DNA from: Candidatus Doudnabacteria bacterium
GTDB lineage: Bacteria; Patescibacteriota; Doudnabacteria; UBA920
Direction: 5' to 3'
DNA: 48,936 bases
Assembly (NCBI GenBank): GCA_903908535.1
Contig: CAIVSE010000077.1
Location: forward strand, 1 to 48,936
Shown here: in pieces, positions 38,785-46,951 of the stretch
Layout: each line of letters starts with the position of its first letter
How positions within the stretch are numbered: the stretch's first letter is position 1
Made by a program: the position numbers and the translations under genes
Notes under the pieces: generated by a model
Databases searched by the model: none
Seen by the model: the letters and a program-made list of their open reading frames with translations, nothing else
Told to the model about the DNA's origin: nothing

Positions 38785-38806
38785 AAGTTCCGAAGGAACT
38801 TTTCTT
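38784..38806 (+). terminator. dnaE terminator
   Basis: AAGTTCC-GAA-GGAACTT followed by TTCTT. Short but perfect stem. Confidence 0.6.
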
Positions 38807-38808
38807 AA

Positions 38809-38859
38809 CTCCTCGGCTCGCTTTCCCGATTAAAATCGGGAAGACTCGCCTACGTCGCG
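38809..38859 (-). repeat. Dispersed repeat, copy B
   Basis: Minus strand GCGACGTAGGCGAG, then a hairpin insert TCTTCCCGATTTTAATCGGG..., then CGAGCCGAGGAG. The outer blocks match the copy at 46867-46915; the inner hairpin differs. Confidence 0.7.
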
Positions 38860-38905
38860 AATAAAACCTTATAAATAAGCCAAGTCAAAACTGTGGAAAA
38901 CTTTC

Positions 38906-38934
38906 TTGATAATCCTTGTTTTATCTGATATAAT
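38906..38934 (+). promoter_or_regulatory. Promoter of the ~265-nt ncRNA upstream of thrS
   Basis: TTGATA, exact 17-nt spacer, TATAAT. Predicted start near 38941. Confidence 0.78.
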
Positions 38935-38940
38935 TATTTC

Positions 38941-39206
38941 AGTTCTTCAAGTGAGATCCCCGTACCACTTCATCGGGTACGGGACACAGTCGGCTACCAA
39001 CCGATGAACTTGAAACAAATAGTAATTAACCTTAAAGTGTTCTAGAGCCACTTTTTGGTGAAAAGACTCTGTATTAGTCGGCCTAAAGGCCTCCGGTGCA
39101 GGGTAAACTGGGACGGAAACGTCTTCCCATTAGATTAGGGAGACCCCAGGATTTGGTCCTATCATTTGTCAACCGATAAATGATGGATCATATCCTGGGG
39201 TTTTGT
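38941..39206 (+). ncRNA. Candidate ncRNA / attenuator of ~265 nt upstream of thrS
   Basis: Promoter and terminator bracket a non-coding, highly folded sequence. TTCAAGT / ACTTGAA closes a three-way junction with hairpins CCCGTACC / GGGTACGGG and TCGG-CTACCAA-CCGA. Then come AGAG-CCAC-TTTTT-GGTG / CTCT, GGCC-TAAA-GGCC, GGGACG-GAAA-CGTC-TTCCC and the terminator (39144-39204). Its place before thrS first suggested a T-box, but the T-box sequence AGGGTGGNACCGCG is missing. Either a thrS attenuator of another kind or an independent housekeeping RNA. Confidence 0.6.
39144..39204 (+). terminator. Terminator of the ~265-nt ncRNA
   Basis: CCCCAGGAT / ATCCTGGGG with an inner ATCATTTGT / ATAAATGAT helix, followed by TTTTGTG. 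Confidence 0.8.
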
Positions 39207-39214
39207 GTTAGATA

Positions 39215-39269
39215 TTGGAGAGGACAACCCAAAAAGGGTTTTCCTCTCCAACGTCCAACTGCGTTGGAC
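39215..39269 (+). other. Two hairpins between the ncRNA and thrS
   Basis: TTGGAGAGGA / TCCTCTCCAA with an inner AACCC-AAAAA-GGGTT stem, then GTCCAA-CTGC-GTTGGAC. No T run. Downstream, TATAAT lies 13 nt before the thrS ATG and may provide a separate thrS promoter. Confidence 0.6.
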
Positions 39270-39343
39270 TGCCTCACTTTTCCAACGAATCCTCGACATC
39301 GGAGTGAATCCGACGCCTCGGAACTATAATTAACCAATTTCCT

Positions 39344-41080
39344 ATGTCACAAAACCAAGAACTTGAACATCTTCGCCACTCACTCGCCCACCTTTTAGCC
39401 GCGGCGGTAATTAAGTTGTATCCTGGTACCAAACGGACAATTGGTCCGGCCATAGACAACGGTTTTTATTATGATTTTGAATTCGCGGAACCGATTACTG
39501 AAAAAGATTTGCCGAAGATTGAAAAGGAAATGAAGAAGCTGCTTAAAACCTGGTCAACCTTTGAGCGGCGGGAAGTCAGCGCCGACCAGGCCCGGGAACT
39601 TTTTAAAGATAACCCCTACAAGCTGGAACTGATAAATGAATTTTCTAAAGACGGCCAAACCTTAACCATCTACAAATCCAGCGAATACTTTGAGGACCTC
39701 TGCCGCGGCGGCCATGCCGAAAATATGTCCAAAGTTGACCCGGAAAGCTTTAAGCTGGCTAAATTAGCCGGGGCTTACTGGCGCGGGGACGAAAAAAATA
39801 AAATGCTCACCCGCATTTACGGTTACGCCTTTGCCACCAAGGAAGATCTGCAAAATTATTTAAAAATGCTGGAAGAAGCCGAAAAGCGCGACCATAAAGT
39901 TTTGGGGCCAAAGCTGGAATTGTTTATGTTCCATCCCACTGCCCCCGGTATGCCATACTGGCTGCCCAAGGGCGTGATTCTTTATAATCAGTTGATTGAT
40001 TTTTGGCGAAAAGAACACCAAAAGCGCGGCTACCAGGAAATTGTCTCCCCTCTTTTAAATAAAAAAGAACTCTATATTACCTCCGGGCACTACGAGCATT
40101 ATTGGCCCGATATGTTTGTGGCCAACATGGGTGAAAACGAAGAATACGGCATAAAGGCCATGAACTGCCCCAACGCCATGGTGGTGTTTGGCAGCAAACT
40201 CCGAAGCTATAAAGATTTGCCTTACCGGTTAAGCGACACCGACATGTTGCACCGCTATGAAGGCTCGGGAAGCTTGAATGGCTTATTGCGTGTCCGCGAA
40301 TTCCGCCAGGACGACGCGCATATTTTTGTGACCGAAGAAATGATAGAAGCCGAATACGAACGGGTGTTTGAAATCACCAAGCTTTTTTACGGCATCTTTA
40401 ACCTGGAATACCACTACCGCCTGGGCACCCGGCCGGAAAAATTTTTGGGCGACGTGGAAACCTGGAACCGCGCCGAGCAGTCTTTAAAGAAGATTCTGGA
40501 AAAAAGCGGGCGTGATTATTCCGTGGAAGAAGGCGATGGCGCTTTTTACGGGCCCAAGGTGGATATTTTAATGAAGGACGCCCTGGGACGCGAGTGGCAG
40601 ATGGGCACCATCCAGCTGGACTTCCAGCAGCCGCGCCGCTTTAATTTGGAATACGTGGCCGAAGACGGCAGCCGCAAAACCCCGGTGGCTATCCACCGGG
40701 TGATTTACGGCTCGCTGGAAAGGTTTATTGGCCTGCTAATAGAACATTATGCCGGCGCTTTCCCGCTGTGGCTGTCCCCTGTCCAAATTGCCATCTTGCC
40801 GATTTCCGACAACCAGATTGGCTACGCTAAAAAAGTCCGTGACGGATTGTCGGCGGCTAATGAAAATCTTCGGATTGAAATTGACGAGCGCCCGGAAAGT
40901 ATTGGCAAAAAAATCCGCGAAGCCAGCATGCAAAAAATCCCCTACCAAATTATTGTGGGGGAAAAAGAAGTGGAAGCTAATAAAGTTGCAATCAGGACCC
41001 GTGACGGATCTGATTTAGGTCAAATATCAACGCAAGAATTTTCTGAGAAGATAAATTTGGAAATTAAAGAAAAGAAGTAG
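39344..41080 (+). CDS. thrS: Threonyl-tRNA synthetase, lacking the TGS domain
   Basis: 578 aa. It starts directly with the N2 editing/second domain (LRHSLAHLLAAAVIKLYPGT, with the His-x3-His pair), so the ~60-aa TGS domain found in the E. coli enzyme is missing. Catalytic motifs follow: MNCPNAMVVFGS (zinc Cys), RYEGSGSLNGLLRVREFRQDD (motif 2) and HRVIYGSLERFIGLLIEHY (motif 3), then the anticodon-binding domain (~480-578). It charges tRNA-Thr, including the copies split or rescued in the element described above. Full-length otherwise. Confidence 0.96.
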   Translation: MSQNQELEHLRHSLAHLLAAAVIKLYPGTKRTIGPAIDNGFYYDFEFAEPITEKDLPKIEKEMKKLLKTWSTFERREVSADQARELFKDNPYKLELINEFSKDGQTLTIYKSSEYFEDLCRGGHAENMSKVDPESFKLAKLAGAYWRGDEKNKMLTRIYGYAFATKEDLQNYLKMLEEAEKRDHKVLGPKLELFMFHPTAPGMPYWLPKGVILYNQLIDFWRKEHQKRGYQEIVSPLLNKKELYITSGHYEHYWPDMFVANMGENEEYGIKAMNCPNAMVVFGSKLRSYKDLPYRLSDTDMLHRYEGSGSLNGLLRVREFRQDDAHIFVTEEMIEAEYERVFEITKLFYGIFNLEYHYRLGTRPEKFLGDVETWNRAEQSLKKILEKSGRDYSVEEGDGAFYGPKVDILMKDALGREWQMGTIQLDFQQPRRFNLEYVAEDGSRKTPVAIHRVIYGSLERFIGLLIEHYAGAFPLWLSPVQIAILPISDNQIGYAKKVRDGLSAANENLRIEIDERPESIGKKIREASMQKIPYQIIVGEKEVEANKVAIRTRDGSDLGQISTQEFSEKINLEIKEKK

Positions 41081-41839
41081 CTACGTCAAAATCCTGCAGC
41101 CGTAGTCGGTCACGGCCACGGTGTGTTCAAAATGCGCGCTAAGCCCCCCGTCTTTGGTGGAAATGGTCCATCCGTCCGGCTCATACTGCAAAAAATATTC
41201 ATGTTCGCAGAGCATGGGCTCTATGGCCAAAACCATGCCGGTTTGCAGTTTCGGGCCGGTGCCGGGTTTGCCGTAGCAGGGCACAAAAGGGTCTTCATGG
41301 ACTTCGTAGCCTACCCCGTGCCCGCCCAAATCCCGCACCACGCTAAAACCTTCGTCCTCGGCCGCCTTTTGCGTGGCCCAGGCAATGTCGCCAATGCGGT
41401 TGCCCGGCCTAACCTGTTTTAAGGCCATATCCAAACTTTTTTTTGTGGTTTCAATCAGCAATTTGGCTTTGGAGCTAATCCTGCCCACCGCTACGGTTAT
41501 GGCCGTATCTGTAAACAGCTTTTTATATTCCATACCAATGTCCAAACTAACAATATCGCCCTGCTTTAAAATGTTAAATTTGGAGGGAATGCCGTGGACA
41601 ACCTGGGAGTTCACGGAGGTGCACAACCCGGCCGGAAACGGATTTTTTTTTGGGCCATAATTTTTAAAGCTGGGGATGCCGCCGGCTTTGGCAATTTCCG
41701 CTTCCGCAAATTCGTTGAGCCGCCAGGTGGTTATGCCCGGCTCCGCCAGTTCCGCCGCGCGCAATAAAATATCACGGAGGATTTTGCCGCCTTCCGCGAT
41801 TAGTTCTATGTCTTTGGCGGTTTTAATTTGGCCTTTCAT
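41081..41839 (-). CDS. map: Methionine aminopeptidase, type I
   Basis: 252 aa. Metal ligands in place: VSLDIGMEYKKLFTDTAI (two Asp), GGHGVGYEVHEDPFV (His), LAIEPMLCEH (Glu) and FEHTVAVT (Glu). It removes the initiator Met from nascent proteins. Its stop abuts the thrS stop (convergent). Its first 17 nt overlap the upstream adk-like gene; a map-adk neighbourhood is standard in the secY region of bacteria. Confidence 0.95.
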   Translation of the reverse strand: MKGQIKTAKDIELIAEGGKILRDILLRAAELAEPGITTWRLNEFAEAEIAKAGGIPSFKNYGPKKNPFPAGLCTSVNSQVVHGIPSKFNILKQGDIVSLDIGMEYKKLFTDTAITVAVGRISSKAKLLIETTKKSLDMALKQVRPGNRIGDIAWATQKAAEDEGFSVVRDLGGHGVGYEVHEDPFVPCYGKPGTGPKLQTGMVLAIEPMLCEHEYFLQYEPDGWTISTKDGGLSAHFEHTVAVTDYGCRILT

Positions 41840-42434
41840 ATGCTTCTAATTTTTTCATTAAACGTGACTTAGCCTGCACAATGGTTCCCATTGTGGAAAT
41901 TTTTAGGTAAGGGTAGCGGGCTTTAAAAAAAGCCACGACCTGGGAAATATTTTTTTTGTAATAATCCAGGCGGTTTTTTAGGGCCTGCTTGTTGTCATCG
42001 GGCCGCTTGGAAAATTTGCCCTTAAAATAAGCGGCGCGGCCGGTCATGCGCGCAATAACTTCCTTGAGCGGAATGGAAAGATAAATAAACAGCACGCGCT
42101 GGCGCTTTTCCTGCTTCAACCATTTAGCCACCAGCCTGGCTTCGCCCAGCATTTTTGGCGTACCGTTAAAAAGTATACCCTGCTTTTTTGGCCTGCCGTG
42201 GATTTTGTCATGCAGCAGTTGGCGCACTAATTCTGTGGGTGTCAGTTTGCCGCTGTCCAAAGTTTTGTCTAAATGGTATTTTTTGCGCAGCTTGGGGTTA
42301 TGCTCCAGCTGGCGCAGCTCCTGACCCATATCCAAATTATATAGATGGTATTTTTGGGTTAAAAATTTGCCGTGGGTAGCCTTGCCCGCGGCCGGATCTC
42401 CCAAAAGGATAATGTTTAAAGGTTGTTTTATCAT
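41823..42434 (-). CDS. Divergent adenylate-kinase-like protein
   Basis: 203 aa, an Adk-fold paralogue directly downstream of the canonical adk (1-nt overlap). The P-loop is altered to GDPAAGKATHG (canonical G-x-P-G-x-G-K-G-T), keeping the Lys but with Ala in the Gly positions. The NMP-binding part (LDMGQELRQLEHNPK) and LID Arg pattern (RMTGRAAYFKGKFSKRPDDN) are also altered; the C-terminus is basic. It may be a kinase with another nucleotide substrate or a regulatory partner of Adk. Confidence 0.78.
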   Translation of the reverse strand: MIKQPLNIILLGDPAAGKATHGKFLTQKYHLYNLDMGQELRQLEHNPKLRKKYHLDKTLDSGKLTPTELVRQLLHDKIHGRPKKQGILFNGTPKMLGEARLVAKWLKQEKRQRVLFIYLSIPLKEVIARMTGRAAYFKGKFSKRPDDNKQALKNRLDYYKKNISQVVAFFKARYPYLKISTMGTIVQAKSRLMKKLEAYERPN

Positions 42435-43009
42435 TACAGGCCCAAAGCGGAATTAATTTTAGCGGATATTTCCTCAATTGTCCCCAGGCCGTCTATTTTC
42501 ATAAACTTCCCGTGTTGCTTCATAAAGTCCAAAATCGGCAAAGTCTGTTCGTAATATTGCTGCAAACGTTTTTCCACCGCTTCCCTGGTGTCGTCCGCGC
42601 GGTGTTCCCGCTGTGCCCGGAGCATAATGCGCTTAACAGATTCTTGTTTGGGAATATCCAAAAACAGGGTGATAAAATTATTGCGTCCCTGTTTGGGCAA
42701 TAGTTCCATTAAAAATTCCGCCTGGGACAATCTCCGTGGAATGCCGTCAAAAATTACTCCCTGCTCCGCCGGAATGCTGTCCAGCTTTTGGCGGGCAACT
42801 TTAAGCAACAGTTCGTCGGAAAGGTAGACGCCTTTTTCCATGGTTTCCTTAACCTCGCGGCCAATTTCGTTGTCCATTTTGGCGGCCTGCCGGCAAATGG
42901 CGCCGTTATCCCAGTGGAAAAAATCCAGTTTGGTCGCTAAAATTTTGGCCTGCGTGCCCTTACCGCTGCCCTGCGGGCCAATAAAGAAAATTGTCTTCAG
43001 TTCATTCAT
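42434..43009 (-). CDS. adk: Adenylate kinase
   Basis: 191 aa, the short form. P-loop GPQGSGKGTQAK, NMP-binding region HWDNGAICRQAAKM and ..IFDGIPRRLSQAEFL, LID with RIMLRAQREHRADDTREAV. It interconverts AMP, ADP and ATP. The LID lacks the zinc-type four Cys. Coupled to the divergent paralogue by a 1-nt overlap and then to map. Confidence 0.94.
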   Translation of the reverse strand: MNELKTIFFIGPQGSGKGTQAKILATKLDFFHWDNGAICRQAAKMDNEIGREVKETMEKGVYLSDELLLKVARQKLDSIPAEQGVIFDGIPRRLSQAEFLMELLPKQGRNNFITLFLDIPKQESVKRIMLRAQREHRADDTREAVEKRLQQYYEQTLPILDFMKQHGKFMKIDGLGTIEEISAKINSALGL

Positions 43010-43071
43010 GACAAATGTATTTTACAGGAGTTGTGGAATAATGTAAACAGTAAAAATACAAACAAAATCCC

Positions 43072-44778
43072 GTGAACGATATTTTTATTGAAATTACCTT
43101 AGTCCTGGTCCTGGCCGGCGCCGTGGCATTTATAGTCAGCCTGCTCAAGCAGCCCAGTATAGTCGGGTACATTTTAACCGGTTTGATAATCGGGTCTTTT
43201 GGTTATGTGCGTCTGCATGACGGCGCGACTCTTAGCGGTTTGGCCCAAATTGGCATTACCCTTTTGCTGTTTATGGTCGGCCTGGAGCTGGACATTACCC
43301 AGCTTAAAAAAATCGGCCGTAATTCGCTGCTGGCCGGCATCGGGCAGGTTATTTTTACCAGTGCCGTTGGCTTTTTAATTTTACGTGCTTTGCATATTGG
43401 CTTAATCCCCGCCCTGTTTATTGCCCCGGCTTTGACTTTTTCATCCACCATTATTGTAGTTAAGCTGCTGTCCGAAAAGCGAGATTTGCAAAGTTTATAC
43501 GGCAAATTGGTGGTCGGCATATTCCTGACGCAGGATGTGGTTTCTATTTTAATACTTATCGGACTGTCCACCTTCAGCAGCGGCAGCGTTTATGGTTCCC
43601 TCCCGGCCTGGCAGAATATTGTTTTGGTTTTGGTTCGCGCCCTAATTTTGGTGTTGCTGACCATGTGGCTTTCGGCCAGGGTCTTCCCCAAAATTTTAAA
43701 ATACATTGGCGGCAACGACGAACTGCTGTTGATTTTTGCTTTGGCCTGGGCCCTGGGTCTGGCCGTTTTTGTATCCCTGCCGTTTATGGGTTTTTCTTTG
43801 GAGATTGGCGGGTTTTTAGCCGGTTTGAGTCTGGCCCAAAGCGGCGTGCATTATGAAATTTCCAGCCGGATTAAATCCATCCGCGACTTTTTTATCATCA
43901 TTTTTTTTGTGGTTTTGGGCAGCGGGTTGGTGTTAACCCATGCCTCAACGCTCATTGGGCCGGCCATTATCCTTTCGCTGTTTGTGCTTATTGGCAACCC
44001 GTTAATTATTATGATCCTGCTGGGCGCGCTGGGCTACAAACCGCGCACATCTTTTTTCGCGGGAGTTACGGTGGCGCAAATTTCGGAATTCAGTTTAATC
44101 TTAGTGGCGCTGGGATATCAAATGAATTTTTTACAGTCCAGTGACGTTGGGCTGGTTACGCTCATCGGCATCATTACCATTGCCCTGTCCAGCTATATGA
44201 TAAAATATGCCGGCTGGCTTTACGACCGTCTAAAACCTTTGTTGGTGATTTTTGATTTTCGTAAGGGCGCGGCTGAAAAGCATTTAACCGCCGGCAAAAC
44301 TTTAAAGGGCCACATTGTCTTAGTCGGGGCGCACCGTTTGGGGCATCATTTAATAGATGCCCTGGCCAAACAAAAACGGCCGTTTGTAGTGGTGGACTTT
44401 AACCCCGAGGTGGTGGAAAAATACGTGGAGCAGGGCCTGCTAGCCATTTGCGGCGACATTACCGACAGCTACATTCAGGAAGAAGCCCATATTCGGGATG
44501 CCAAACTGATTATTTCCACTATCCCCGACTTTAACAGCAACCTGGCTTTGCTGGAAGCGGTGCAAAAAAATTCTCGCGGTCGCGCTAAACCAAAATTAAT
44601 TTTTATCGCCCAGGACGAGGCGGAAATTAAGGCGCTTTACGATCGCGACATTGATTACGTTATTTCCCCGCACTTTATGGGCGGTCTGCATTTGGCCAAA
44701 ATTTTGGAAGACCAGGACGGCTTTAAGAGCTTAAAAAAGTTGCGCGAGCATCACTTAAAAATACTGGGAACAAAATAA
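43072..44778 (+). CDS. CPA2-family cation/proton antiporter with TrkA-N domain (KefB/RosB-like)
   Basis: 568 aa, GTG start. About twelve membrane helices (residues ~1-385) of the CPA2 fold: FMVGLELDI, the GIFLTQDVVSILIL helix with the conserved Gln-Asp, and GFLAGLSLAQS. A cytosolic Rossmann TrkA-N domain (~410-560: HIVLVGAHRLGHHLIDAL, FVVVDFNPEVVEKY, GDITD) should bind nucleotide and gate transport. It exchanges K+ or Na+ for protons. The intergenic space from adk is 62 nt, with divergent transcription. Confidence 0.9.
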   Translation: MNDIFIEITLVLVLAGAVAFIVSLLKQPSIVGYILTGLIIGSFGYVRLHDGATLSGLAQIGITLLLFMVGLELDITQLKKIGRNSLLAGIGQVIFTSAVGFLILRALHIGLIPALFIAPALTFSSTIIVVKLLSEKRDLQSLYGKLVVGIFLTQDVVSILILIGLSTFSSGSVYGSLPAWQNIVLVLVRALILVLLTMWLSARVFPKILKYIGGNDELLLIFALAWALGLAVFVSLPFMGFSLEIGGFLAGLSLAQSGVHYEISSRIKSIRDFFIIIFFVVLGSGLVLTHASTLIGPAIILSLFVLIGNPLIIMILLGALGYKPRTSFFAGVTVAQISEFSLILVALGYQMNFLQSSDVGLVTLIGIITIALSSYMIKYAGWLYDRLKPLLVIFDFRKGAAEKHLTAGKTLKGHIVLVGAHRLGHHLIDALAKQKRPFVVVDFNPEVVEKYVEQGLLAICGDITDSYIQEEAHIRDAKLIISTIPDFNSNLALLEAVQKNSRGRAKPKLIFIAQDEAEIKALYDRDIDYVISPHFMGGLHLAKILEDQDGFKSLKKLREHHLKILGTK

Positions 44779-44787
44779 GGATATTAA

Positions 44788-44825
44788 ATAAAAACACCGG
44801 ACCGAGAGAGCGATCCGGTGTATTA
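44788..44825. terminator. Bidirectional terminator between the antiporter and the small membrane gene
   Basis: ACACCGGA / TCCGGTGT with a 12-nt loop; strong T run (TTTTTATTT) on the minus strand, weaker on the plus strand. Confidence 0.75.
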
Positions 44826-44842
44826 ATTTTGATTCAGCGTTG

Positions 44843-45022
44843 TTAGCGGCCGGTGATGGCTTTTTTCGCGCCCATACAGCCGAGGGCTATAAAGGCCAAA
44901 CCCAGGCTTAGTCCAAGCACTCCAGGAGGCGCGCCGTGTTGAGGCCAGACCACCATTACCGATGCGCCTATCAGCCACAATCCTCCTACAATCAGCATAA
45001 CCGAACAAAAGCCCACAATCAT
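44843..45022 (-). CDS. Small two-TM membrane protein, 59 aa (not in ORF track)
   Basis: ATG 45022 has GAAGGAG 7 nt upstream. The product MIVGFCSVMLIVGGLWLIGA... has two hydrophobic helices (about 2-24 and 34-50) joined by a Pro-rich loop (PQHGAPPG), and a basic end (GAKKAITGR). It is one residue below the track cut-off; the listed ORF at 44823-45008 is an out-of-frame shadow. A terminator follows. Possibly a small stress- or transport-associated membrane protein; the neighbour antiporter is convergent. Function unknown. Confidence 0.72.
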   Translation of the reverse strand: MIVGFCSVMLIVGGLWLIGASVMVVWPQHGAPPGVLGLSLGLAFIALGCMGAKKAITGR

Positions 45023-45095
45023 ACGTTCACTCCTTCAAGGCCTTAAGGATGCCACAGCTATGGGAAAATGTCAATGTTTATGGTAAAATGGCTGT

Positions 45096-46517
45096 ATGCT
45101 GAAGCTCTATAATACCTTGTCTAAAAAGATAGATGAGGTCCCCAAAAAAGACCACTTAAACCTTTATACCTGCGGTCCTACGGTTTATAATTACGCGCAC
45201 ATTGGCAACTTGCGCAGTTTTATTATGGCCGATTTGCTGTTTAGGACCCTGGAATACGACGGTTACAATCCACGCTGGGTCATGAACATTACGGACATTG
45301 ACGACAAGACTATTAAAGGCACGATCGCGGAATATGGCGAGAATGCCACGGTTGAAGATTTATTTAATTTTACCGAAAAGTATTTTCAAGGTTTTGTCAG
45401 CGACCTTAAAGAGGTTAACGTCTCGGTTGATAAAATAGAGTTTATCAGAGTGACTGATAAAATGAAGGACATCCAGGAGTTTATGATTGGTTTGGTAAAA
45501 AAGGGCTACGCTTACGTTGCCGACGACGGGATTTATTTTAGCATAGAAAAATATCAAAAGGATTTTGGCGATTACGGCCAGCTGGTGGGTGAAAAGTTTT
45601 TGGAAGGCAAAAAAGTTGGCGCCCGCGTGCAGGTGGATGAATACGATAAAGAAAGTTTGAGTGATTTCGCTTTATGGAAATTCCATAACCCCAAAACCGA
45701 CGGCAAAATTTTTTGGGAAGATTTAGTCAAAGATCCGGAAGTAAAGATAGCCGCGGGTCGTCCGGGCTGGCATATTGAATGTTCTGTAATCAACAAAGCG
45801 GCGTTTAATGGTGAACCTACGGACATTCATACCGGCGGCGTGGATTTGATATTTCCGCATCATACCAACGAAATTGCCCAAAGCCAGGCATTGCTGGGTA
45901 AAGGTAATTTTGTACACCACTGGTTCCATTCCGAACATTTACTGGTGGACGGTAAAAAGATGGCCAAGAGCGCCAATGATTTTTACACACTCAATGATTT
46001 GGCCCAAAACACCAGCTATGTTGGTCCGGGACTGAGGTATCTATTTTTGCAAGCTAAATATTCCACCCAGCAGGATTTTACCTTGTCTTCCTTTGCCGGC
46101 GCGCTTAAAAGTTTTGATTCCCTTAAATGGTATATAGAAGGCGTGTTGGGCGGCGGTATAATGGAAAAACTTACGGGACCGCAGACAACTTTTAACTACG
46201 AGCCGTTGGAAAAAGATTTAGATTTTCCGGCCTGGCTTGGTAATTTGCAAAAGCTTGGAAACAATACCGAGGTGTCCTGGGAATCTAAGTTGGGATTTAT
46301 TTTAGAGGCTTATAAATTTTGTGGCATTGATTATAAACAGTATCTGTTTAAAAATTTTGAGTGGCCGGCGGAAGTCTTAAAGTTTGTCCGCTTGCGTGAA
46401 GAAGCAAAAAAAAATCAGGACTTTGCTAAATCCGACGAGTTGCGCAAACAAATAGAAGACCTCGGCTACGAGGTTATGGATACGCCGGAAGGGCAAAAAA
46501 TTCGCAAAAAACTTTAA
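45096..46517 (+). CDS. cysS: Cysteinyl-tRNA synthetase
   Basis: 473 aa. HIGH-type motif in TCGPTVYNYAHIGNLR (zinc Cys in TCGPT), the WHIECSV and HTGGVDLIFPHHTNE zinc site, and KMSKS as KMAKSAND. The DALR-like C-terminal part is short. TAAAAT lies 6 nt before the ATG, giving one of the clearest leaderless starts in the window. Ends in a strong bidirectional terminator. Confidence 0.97.
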   Translation: MLKLYNTLSKKIDEVPKKDHLNLYTCGPTVYNYAHIGNLRSFIMADLLFRTLEYDGYNPRWVMNITDIDDKTIKGTIAEYGENATVEDLFNFTEKYFQGFVSDLKEVNVSVDKIEFIRVTDKMKDIQEFMIGLVKKGYAYVADDGIYFSIEKYQKDFGDYGQLVGEKFLEGKKVGARVQVDEYDKESLSDFALWKFHNPKTDGKIFWEDLVKDPEVKIAAGRPGWHIECSVINKAAFNGEPTDIHTGGVDLIFPHHTNEIAQSQALLGKGNFVHHWFHSEHLLVDGKKMAKSANDFYTLNDLAQNTSYVGPGLRYLFLQAKYSTQQDFTLSSFAGALKSFDSLKWYIEGVLGGGIMEKLTGPQTTFNYEPLEKDLDFPAWLGNLQKLGNNTEVSWESKLGFILEAYKFCGIDYKQYLFKNFEWPAEVLKFVRLREEAKKNQDFAKSDELRKQIEDLGYEVMDTPEGQKIRKKL

Positions 46518-46520
46518 AAA

Positions 46521-46561
46521 TAACCGTCCCGACAGCCGTTAAGCTTATCGGGACGGTTTTT
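46521..46561. terminator. Bidirectional intrinsic terminator
   Basis: AACCGTCCCGA / TCGGGACGGTT with 15-nt loop; T run on both strands. It ends cysS and the convergent small gene. Confidence 0.85.
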
Positions 46562-46563
46562 GG

Positions 46564-46833
46564 CTAGTTGGCCGCGGGTTGGATGTTTTTCCATTCCAGT
46601 CTCGTTTTGGCCAGAAAGGTAAAGCAGAGTTTTTTGTAGGAAGGCGACCAGTGATAGCTGTGGCGAACGAGGTCGTAAAATAATTCCAGCGCGGACAACC
46701 TGACCTCCTGCTCCATTGTGGAGGTATAGTCTTTCCATGCCAGCAGGGACCTGACAATTCCATCCTCATCTTGTGAGTTGTCTATTTCGCCTATTGAACG
46801 AGCAGTGAAGGCATTAATCTTCTTTGTTTCCAT
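46564..46833 (-). CDS. Hypothetical protein, 89 aa
   Basis: Start at ATG 46833 with GGGAGG 4 nt upstream; the track start (46917) lies in the intergenic repeat. Soluble protein with Glu-rich helical centre (SIGEIDNSQDEDGIVRSLLA) and an aromatic/basic second half (YHWSPSYKKLCFTFLAK). No recognised family. The overlapping frames in the track are shadows. Confidence 0.6.
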   Translation of the reverse strand: METKKINAFTARSIGEIDNSQDEDGIVRSLLAWKDYTSTMEQEVRLSALELFYDLVRHSYHWSPSYKKLCFTFLAKTRLEWKNIQPAAN

Positions 46834-46866
46834 TTGACCTCCCAGTCGAATTCGTTTATATTTATT

Positions 46867-46915
46867 GGCGACGTAGGCGAGTAAATTATTTTGTGAATTT
46901 ACGAGCCGAGGAGCC
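46867..46915 (+). repeat. Dispersed repeat, copy A
   Basis: GCGACGTAGGCGAG and CGAGCCGAGGAG flank an inner GTAAATT / AATTTAC hairpin. The outer blocks are identical to those at 38809-38859 (opposite strand). Confidence 0.7.
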
Positions 46916-46951
46916 AAAACGATATTATCGTTTTATCATATTTTTCACTTT

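Noticed and set aside
38941-39206. T-box riboswitch before thrS
   Set aside because: The T-box consensus AGGGTGGNACCGCG and a plausible specifier/antiterminator pair are not present, despite the position and terminator.
44823-45008. 61-aa ORF MFGYADCRRIV... on the minus strand
   Set aside because: Out-of-frame shadow of the SD-led small membrane protein at 44843-45022.
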